Origin: CAWDPQ01 sp049642465
GTDB lineage: Bacteria > Acidobacteriota > Vicinamibacteria > Vicinamibacterales > 2-12-FULL-66-21
DNA length: 64,000 nucleotides
Assembly (NCBI GenBank): GCA_049642465.1
Contig: JBAROV010000110.1
Coordinates: 1 to 64,000 of the forward strand
Reading direction: 5' to 3'
Under the pieces are notes generated by a model. That model had not been told where the DNA came from, did no database searches, and saw only the letters and a program-made list of their open reading frames with translations. Within the stretch, counting starts at the first letter, position 1. Each line of letters starts with the position of its first letter. This document shows positions 58,589 through 64,000 of this stretch, in pieces. A program made the translations under genes and the position numbers.

Positions 58589-59329
58589 ATGCGGTCGCAC
58601 CTGCCCAGGCGGACGAGTCGATTCCTTCCTGACGGCACTCTACTGCAGAATCGGCTGCTCGCAGCGCTGCCAATCGTCGACTACCGACGCATTGTCAGAC
58701 GGCTGCAAATGAAAACCGTCGCGGTGGGCGACACGATCCAGCAGCCTGGCGCTCGCATCACGGAAGTCTACTTCCCCAACGGCGGCGTGTTCTCCATCAC
58801 GAATGAGATGCAGGATGGCGCGCTCGTGGAAGTGGCCACGGTGGGACGCGAAGGGATGCTCGGGGTCGGCGCGTTCCTGGGCGATCGTGCGGGGGCCGGC
58901 CGGACGTTCCAACAGGTGCCAGACGGGCCATTAGCAGCCATGGCCGTCCGCAGTTTCGTCGAGGAAACGGGATCGCCTGGCCCGTTCCGCGACGTGGTGG
59001 CTCTGTACGCCCAGGCGAGCATGCTGCAGGTCATGCAGTGCGCAGCCTGCAACGCGCTACACGATGTGACCCAGCGGTGCTGCCGATGGCTGCTTCAAAC
59101 CCACGACCGGGTGGAGGCTGACGATTTCGTGTTGAAGCACGAATTCCTCGCCGTCATGCTCGGAGTCCGGCGTCCCACCGTCACGACGGTCCTGCGGGCA
59201 CTGCAACGGGCCGGAGTGATTGCGAGCCACTACGGGCGAATCCGCATCCTGGAGCGAAGGAGACTGGAAGCGGCGTCGTGCGAGTGCTACGGCGTGATTG
59301 TGACGCATTTCGCACGATTGGGGCTTTGA
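58589..59329 (+). CDS. Crp/Fnr family transcriptional regulator
   Basis: A 246-residue regulator. An N-terminal cyclic-nucleotide-binding-like domain has VGDTIQQPGARITEVYFPNG and the segment EVATVGREGMLGVGAF. A C-terminal HTH follows (EFLAVMLGVRRPTVTTVLRA). Between them lies MQCAACNALHDVTQRCCRWL, with four Cys, and the C-terminus has CECY, so a redox- or metal-responsive role is possible. However, this Cys placement also occurs in family members of unknown signal. GAGGAGA lies upstream of the ATG. The targets are unknown. Confidence 0.9.
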   Translation: MRSHLPRRTSRFLPDGTLLQNRLLAALPIVDYRRIVRRLQMKTVAVGDTIQQPGARITEVYFPNGGVFSITNEMQDGALVEVATVGREGMLGVGAFLGDRAGAGRTFQQVPDGPLAAMAVRSFVEETGSPGPFRDVVALYAQASMLQVMQCAACNALHDVTQRCCRWLLQTHDRVEADDFVLKHEFLAVMLGVRRPTVTTVLRALQRAGVIASHYGRIRILERRRLEAASCECYGVIVTHFARLGL

Positions 59330-59389
59330 CGTGAGAAGACGTGAGGCCAGCGCCCGCGACCTCGCGTATACTGAATGAAACAGCTTTCC

Positions 59390-59426
59390 TGAGCCCTGCG
59401 GCCCTCCCCGGCCCTCAGCCCTCACC
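59390..59426. repeat. GGCCCTC-type short repeat
   Basis: Four imperfect GGCCCTC/AGCCCT words lie between the Crp-like gene and the zinc-ribbon gene. The block ends 12 bases before the latter's ribosome-binding site. Confidence 0.5.
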
Positions 59427-59449
59427 AAAGCACATCCGAGGAGGGCCAA

Positions 59450-59665
59450 CTGGATTCCTTTACACACAATCGCCACTCTGGACCGCTCGCGCCGAATGAT
59501 GCCAGCGAGACTCCATCCGCGTGTCCCGCCTGCAAGTCGTCGTCGATCGCGACCACGGCAAAGAGGCCCGATGCCAACAGCTACTGGCGTTGCGGGAAAT
59601 GTGGCGAGGTCTGGAACGGCGCGCGCCGTCGGGCGGCGCACATCGGATCGCACCCGTGGCGGTGA
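59450..59665 (+). CDS. Small zinc-ribbon protein with a CTG start
   Basis: A 71-residue frame beginning (CTG)DSFTHNRHSGPLAPND. It contains a two-CxxC zinc ribbon, CPACKSSSIATTAKRPD and YWRCGKCGEVWNG, and ends AHIGSHPWR. Treble-type ribbons like this bind zinc and often RNA, DNA or protein partners. No ATG, GTG or TTG is available, but GAGGAGGG at 59438-59445 is one of the strongest ribosome-binding sites in the window and is correctly spaced for CTG 59450. Its stop overlaps the GTG of the next small gene (GTGA). Confidence 0.65.
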   Translation: MDSFTHNRHSGPLAPNDASETPSACPACKSSSIATTAKRPDANSYWRCGKCGEVWNGARRRAAHIGSHPWR

Positions 59666-59832
59666 CCACGTCTGAACTGGTGCGTGAGCTCGAAGAACTG
59701 ATCGCGGCGCTGGATCGACGGGTGCCTCGTGTCGAGCAGGCGGGCGAGGCCGCGATCGCGCGAGATGCGGCCAGGCTCCGGGCGAAGGCCGTCGCGCGTC
59801 TCGCGCAGATTACCGGCCAGACGCCGCGCTGA
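59662..59832 (+). CDS. Small helical protein (56 aa) coupled to the zinc-ribbon gene
   Basis: A GTG at 59662, overlapping the zinc-ribbon TGA, opens a 56-residue frame. It starts TTSELVRELEELIAALDRRV, continues as a second amphipathic helix (IARDAARLRAKAVARL) and ends QITGQTPR. The product should be a helical hairpin and may dimerise. The same frame is open back to 59521, but that part is antisense-like overlap of the zinc ribbon and does not look like protein. The family is not recognised. Confidence 0.6.
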   Translation: MTTSELVRELEELIAALDRRVPRVEQAGEAAIARDAARLRAKAVARLAQITGQTPR

Positions 59833-59841
59833 CAGAGCGCG

Positions 59842-62800
59842 CTAACGCGCGGCCGTTCCGGCCGCACCTCCCGCTGTCGCGGAGACGGTGCGCTCGCCGG
59901 GGTCACCAAGCTGCACCACGATCTCGTGAGTCCCTCCATCATCGAGCAACGGAATGGCGTCGGGATCAACCGCGACGCCGTCGAGTCCGGCGGATCGGAC
60001 GCCGCAGCATCGATGATCCGGATTGACGACCGAGATGTGATAGCGGGTGCGCCCCACGGTCCACCGGATTGAAAACGTTGGCCAGATCGCGGGAACACAC
60101 GGCGCGATGCTGAACGTGGCACCGGCGCGGCGAAGACCGAGCAGCGCCTCGATCGCCGCTTGGTACATCCAGCCTGCGGACCCGGTGTACCAGGTCCACC
60201 CGCCGCGACCGAGATGCATCGGATGCGCGTAGACGTCGGCTGCCACGGCGTACGGCTCGGCGCGGTACTGTTCGAGCCCCTCGGGAGTACGCATGTGATT
60301 CACGGGGTTCACCATGTGGAACAGTTCCATCGCTTCGTCGCCGAGACCCAGCTGCGCGAGGGCGATGACCGTCCACAACGCCGCGTGCGTGTACTGCCCG
60401 CCGTTCTCGCGCACGCCCGGCAAGTAGCCCTTGATGTACCCCGGATTATTGGGAGTGCGATCGAACGGCGGCGTGAGTAGCAGCACCACCTTCGCATCGC
60501 GACGCACGAGGTGGGCTCGTACTGCCTCCATCGCACGCGCCGTTCGTTTGGGGTCCGCCTTCTGCGAGAAGACCGCCCACGACTGAGTCAGTGAGTCGAT
60601 CCGGCATTCCTCGTTCTGCGCCGAGCCGAGCGGCGTGCCGTCGTCAAAGTACGCGCGCCGATACCAATTGCCATCCCATGCGAGTTCGAGCATGCCGGTG
60701 AGCCAACCCGCTTCGCTCCGGTAGTGCTGCGCCCGGGCGCTGTCGCCGCGGTCATCGCAGATCGTCGCGTACTGTTTCAGGACCACCACCAGGAACCACC
60801 CGAGCCACACGCTTTCTCCCCGTCCAAGATGGCCGATGCGGTTCATCCCGTCGTTCCAGTCGCCGGTGCCGATGAGCGGCAGTCCGTGCGCGCCGTACTT
60901 GAGCGCGCGGTCGATCGCGCGAACCGAATGTTCGAACACCGAAGCCGTTTCCTGGGACACCGCGGGCAAGCCGTACGCTTCGTGCTGGTCCGGAGAGAGC
61001 GGCGGCGCTTCCAGGAATGGCACGACCTCGTCGAGCAGCGATCGATCGCCGGTCCGCGCGACATACACGGCGGACGCGTAGGGGAGCCAGAGCAGGTCAT
61101 CGGAGCATCGCGTGCGCGTGCCCTGTCCGGCCGGTGGGTGCCACCAGTGCTGGACGTCCCCTTCGACGAACTGCCGCGAGGCGGCGAGCAGGATATGCGC
61201 GCGACAGAGATCGGGCCGCGTATAGAGCAGCGACAGCACGTCCTGAAGCTGATCGCGGAATCCGAAGGCGCCGCCCGGCTGGTACGGCCCGCTGCGGGCC
61301 CAGATGCGGCAACTGAGCGCCTGATAGACCAGCCAGCGATTCACCAAAAGGTCGAACGAATCGTCTGGCGTGCGGACTTCGATCGCGCCAAGCGTATCGT
61401 CCCAGAATCGCGCCGAACGCGCGATCGCGTCGTCCACTTCGGCAAGACTCGAATATCGGGTGGCGAGTGCGGCCGCCTGCGCCGCCGTGGCCCCCTGACC
61501 GAGCACGAATGCGACCCGGCGCGTTTCCCCCGGCGGGATCTCGATTGCTATTTGCAGCGCCGCGCACGGATCCAAGCCGGCGCCAACGCGCCCGCCGAGC
61601 CTCTCGCGCGACAATCCGGCCGGCGCGTTCAGGGTACGGTTGCGGCCGATGAATTCGGCGCGGTCGCACGTGAGTGAAAGAGACTGTTGGGTGGCGTGCC
61701 AGAAGGCGACGCGATCCTTGAACTCCGTGTTGTAGGTGTTTCTCGCCAGAATCGCGCCAGTCGATTCGTCCAGTTCGGAGACTACGAACCGGCGATCTCC
61801 GGACCGCGGCGGGCCGAGCACCCACTCGACGTAGCCAAACACACTGAGACGCCGCGTGGCGTCCGAGGTGTTCGTCAGTGTCAGCAACGACAGCTTGACC
61901 GGATCGTCGGGCGCCACCGATATCGTCAAATCCTGGTCGAGTCCTTCGACCGCAGTCTGGAAGCGCGTGGTGCCGGCGCCGTGTCGTACGACCCAGCGGC
62001 CCGAATCCGCCCCGCGAGAGAGTGGACCTGGTGTCGCGCTCCACACCGTGCCGTCGTCTTCGTCGCGGATGAAGATCGCTTCGCCTGTGGGGTCGCTGAT
62101 CGGATCGTTGGCGAACGGCGTGAGCCGGTTCTCTCGGCTATTGCCGGCCCACGTGTAGGCGGCTCCCGAGGCGCTGAGGAGCGTTCCGAAATCGGGGTTC
62201 GCCAGAACGTTCGACCAGGGAAGGGGCGTTTCGCGGTCCCCCTCGAGGACGATCACATACTCGCGTCCGTCAGGCGTGAACCCGCCGATCCCGTTCTCCA
62301 TGACCCGCGGGCCGAACGACACGGGCACGGGCGCCGGCTTCGGCGGCCGCAACCTGCTCGATGGCGGAACAATCTCGGCCGGCGAGAGCCACGGTGCTTT
62401 TCGATCCAACTGCGGTCCCAGCTCGCCGAGGTCGCCGCGCAGGATGATGCGCGCGACCGCGGACAGGAGATGGCGATCCACATCCGGCATGCCGTCGGAA
62501 CGCAGCAGGAACATTCCGCCCGGCTTGTTGGCCCATCCATTCCATCGCGGTTCGCTGATGAGGTTCATGAGTTGCGACTGGACCTCGTCCAGATAGTCGG
62601 CCGGATGGTCGTTGAGGATCACCAGATCGGCTCGAAGATTCTTGACCCGCCAGTACTCCTGCGCGTGCAGCAACTGCCGCACGAGCGCGATCGCGCTGGC
62701 ATCGCCGACGTGCACCAGCACGATCGGCAGGTCCCCGGAGATCCCGCGGCCCCACAAGTTGGCCTGGCCGAAAATGTTCCGCGCGAGATCGTCGGGGCTC

Positions 62801-64000
62801 GTGCCGGTGGCATCTGCGCCAAAGACACGCGACGCCAACCGATCGAAGAGCATGGCCTGATCGTCGCTCAGCCCGAGATGTTGCAGCGTGATGTGCACGT
62901 GTGTGGATGCCATCGAGAACGCGCGCGCGGCCGCGCTCGCATCGCGGTACTTCCGCACCAGCGCGAGCGCGGAGGATCGATCGCTGGCGACACCGGTCGC
63001 GAAGGTGACACGCACGAACGCTCCCGGCGGCAGGCGCACGCGCTCGCGCACGGCCGCGATCGGATCGAGTACTGCGCCGATTGTTCCTGACAACGCCCGT
63101 CCTTCGAGCGCAAGCGGGCCGGACGGCGAACGCCCCCGGCCGAGGAATCGCGCGCGATCGGTCTCCCATTCGACGGCGCCACCAAGCCGGCCGTCAACCG
63201 CAAGGACATGGAAGGCCAAGGCCTGAGCCTCGTCGGCCGATCGTGGACGTCTGCTGAACAGCAGGCCCGCGCTTTGCGCGTCGTACTCCGTCTCGATGAA
63301 GAGTTTGGCAAACGCAGGGTGTGCGAGATCGTCGTCCGGCCGTGCGAGCACGATCTCCGCATAACTCGTGACCTCGACCTCGCGCGGTCGATCGCCACGG
63401 TTGGTGATCGACAGCCGCCGGACCTCGACATCGTCTTCCGGCGACACGACGACCTGCAGCTGCGTCTCGAAATCGCCGTCCCGCCGCCTGAACGTGGCCT
63501 TCTCGAGCTCGAACGTGGTTTCGAATTCGTCCGGCTCCCGGCAAATTGGCTGGTAGGTGGGCGACCAGACGTCGGCCGACCACGGATCTCTGAGGTATAG
63601 GAAATGCGCGCCCGCGTCCGACGTGCGGTCCTCACGCTTGCGGGTCACCGACAGGCCGCGCCACATGCTCGACCCACCGCCGGCGTGCGTGAGCGCCACC
63701 GTGTAACGGCCGTTCGACAGAAAGTGGGTGTGAGGACTGGTGGTGTGTGGCGTACCGAATCGCCTCACGGCGTCAACGCTGATCGACGGTGCGGCGAGCG
63801 TGCCTTCCGCGGGCCGCGCCTCGGCGAGAATCGCCTCGCGGGGAACGCGCTCCTGCAGCAGCAATTCCGTGGCTTTGACGCGCGGATCGTTGTGGAATCG
63901 CGTCACGAAGATGTCATCGTGGAGCACGTTGGCGAGCGCGACGAGCGACATGCCCTGATGGTGGGCGAAGAAGGCCCGCACGATTTCCGGTTGACGCTCG
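59842..64000 (-). CDS. Cyclic beta-1,2-glucan synthase-like GH94 protein (5' end outside window)
   Basis: At least 1386 residues of a very large glucan-acting enzyme; the coding frame is open through the right edge (codons reading ERQPEIVRAFFAHHQGMSL). The AHHQGMSLVALANVL motif is the glucoamylase-like domain of cyclic beta-1,2-glucan synthase (NdvB/ChvB). Glycosyltransferase-36/GH94-type modules follow, with the phosphorylase-like C-terminal region QLQDVLSLLYTRPDLCRAHI, GTGDWNDGMNRIGHLGRGES and the acid/His-rich DWNDGMN catalytic segment. The GT84 and membrane N-terminal half must lie beyond 64000. Whether it makes or degrades beta-1,2-glucan cannot be settled without that part. Confidence 0.88.
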   Translation of the reverse strand, partial: ERQPEIVRAFFAHHQGMSLVALANVLHDDIFVTRFHNDPRVKATELLLQERVPREAILAEARPAEGTLAAPSISVDAVRRFGTPHTTSPHTHFLSNGRYTVALTHAGGGSSMWRGLSVTRKREDRTSDAGAHFLYLRDPWSADVWSPTYQPICREPDEFETTFELEKATFRRRDGDFETQLQVVVSPEDDVEVRRLSITNRGDRPREVEVTSYAEIVLARPDDDLAHPAFAKLFIETEYDAQSAGLLFSRRPRSADEAQALAFHVLAVDGRLGGAVEWETDRARFLGRGRSPSGPLALEGRALSGTIGAVLDPIAAVRERVRLPPGAFVRVTFATGVASDRSSALALVRKYRDASAAARAFSMASTHVHITLQHLGLSDDQAMLFDRLASRVFGADATGTSPDDLARNIFGQANLWGRGISGDLPIVLVHVGDASAIALVRQLLHAQEYWRVKNLRADLVILNDHPADYLDEVQSQLMNLISEPRWNGWANKPGGMFLLRSDGMPDVDRHLLSAVARIILRGDLGELGPQLDRKAPWLSPAEIVPPSSRLRPPKPAPVPVSFGPRVMENGIGGFTPDGREYVIVLEGDRETPLPWSNVLANPDFGTLLSASGAAYTWAGNSRENRLTPFANDPISDPTGEAIFIRDEDDGTVWSATPGPLSRGADSGRWVVRHGAGTTRFQTAVEGLDQDLTISVAPDDPVKLSLLTLTNTSDATRRLSVFGYVEWVLGPPRSGDRRFVVSELDESTGAILARNTYNTEFKDRVAFWHATQQSLSLTCDRAEFIGRNRTLNAPAGLSRERLGGRVGAGLDPCAALQIAIEIPPGETRRVAFVLGQGATAAQAAALATRYSSLAEVDDAIARSARFWDDTLGAIEVRTPDDSFDLLVNRWLVYQALSCRIWARSGPYQPGGAFGFRDQLQDVLSLLYTRPDLCRAHILLAASRQFVEGDVQHWWHPPAGQGTRTRCSDDLLWLPYASAVYVARTGDRSLLDEVVPFLEAPPLSPDQHEAYGLPAVSQETASVFEHSVRAIDRALKYGAHGLPLIGTGDWNDGMNRIGHLGRGESVWLGWFLVVVLKQYATICDDRGDSARAQHYRSEAGWLTGMLELAWDGNWYRRAYFDDGTPLGSAQNEECRIDSLTQSWAVFSQKADPKRTARAMEAVRAHLVRRDAKVVLLLTPPFDRTPNNPGYIKGYLPGVRENGGQYTHAALWTVIALAQLGLGDEAMELFHMVNPVNHMRTPEGLEQYRAEPYAVAADVYAHPMHLGRGGWTWYTGSAGWMYQAAIEALLGLRRAGATFSIAPCVPAIWPTFSIRWTVGRTRYHISVVNPDHRCCGVRSAGLDGVAVDPDAIPLLDDGGTHEIVVQLGDPGERTVSATAGGAAGTAAR

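Noticed and set aside
59521..59665. N-terminal extension of the 56-residue helical protein back to a GTG at 59521
   Set aside because: This part overlaps the zinc-ribbon coding frame, which shows ordered CxxC pairs; the extension looks like its out-of-frame shadow.
61687..63090. A 467-codon plus-strand open frame within the GH94 gene
   Set aside because: It is antisense to the conserved glucan-synthase-like sequence and has atypical composition.
1..64000. tRNA or rRNA genes
   Set aside because: I looked for T-loop GTTCGAnTC patterns with matching acceptor stems and for rRNA core sequences; the few GTTCGA hits lie inside coding genes or lack pairing arms.

Overview
The window is a 64-kb, high-GC chromosomal segment with dense coding on both strands. 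Several family combinations point to an Acidobacteriota genome, most likely close to the Vicinamibacteria. These are a 1.1-kb-residue Oar-like TonB receptor with an N-terminal carboxypeptidase-regulatory domain, four long FtsX/MacB-type permeases of the acidobacterial duplicated orphan permease (ADOP) kind with a PadR regulator, three Ser/Thr kinases fused to TPR or other extensions, and a soluble PQQ dehydrogenase. That placement is inferred from gene content; there is no rRNA, tRNA or CRISPR array in the window.

Layout. 1-6000: a dyad-rich repeat block, a TonB receptor (minus) divergent from a PQQ dehydrogenase (plus), and a small hypothetical. 6000-11000: a tightly coupled run (coiled-coil membrane protein, glutaredoxin/DUF2892 protein, glycogen branching enzyme GlgB), then a 49-residue basic peptide coupled to a RibD-C/DHFR-like reductase, a 10-bp minisatellite and an EVE-domain protein. 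11000-22000: a Ser/Thr kinase-TolB-TPR protein, a Mug-type DNA glycosylase, a 1579-residue secreted protein with Asp-box, GIRTP-repeat, CARDB and cadherin-like modules, and a second kinase-TPR protein. 22000-30900: two c-type cytochromes divergent from an FMN-binding pair whose second member carries PNPOx-like, GAF and winged-helix-like regions; then GabD, an outer-membrane barrel protein and a third kinase. 30900-39600: a sodium:solute symporter, glutamine-dependent NAD synthetase, a Tat-exported Gfo/Idh/MocA oxidoreductase, a CopA copper ATPase and a divergent DUF1259 protein.

39600-54700 is the most accessory-looking part. It begins with a 613-bp gap holding a possible IS630 relic. It then has three intact ADOPs, a membrane hybrid histidine kinase, a PadR regulator sitting under a near-perfect 30-bp palindrome, a decayed ADOP with several frame changes and a large internal deletion, a Kef-type antiporter and a KdpE-like response regulator with no kinase partner. 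54700-64000: ThuA-domain protein, an unrecognised conserved-looking protein, a B12-binding radical SAM protein, a Crp/Fnr regulator, two coupled small genes (zinc ribbon plus helical peptide) starting from non-ATG codons, and the C-terminal half of a cyclic beta-1,2-glucan synthase-like GH94 protein running off the right edge.

A recurrent non-coding theme runs through the window: short intergenic blocks at gene ends made of 7-10-bp tandem units, usually with a different unit at each locus, two of which fold into long hairpins. The strongest leads are these locus-specific repeats, the GIRTP-repeat protein, the PadR palindrome/dead ADOP unit, and the PNPOx/GAF pair.
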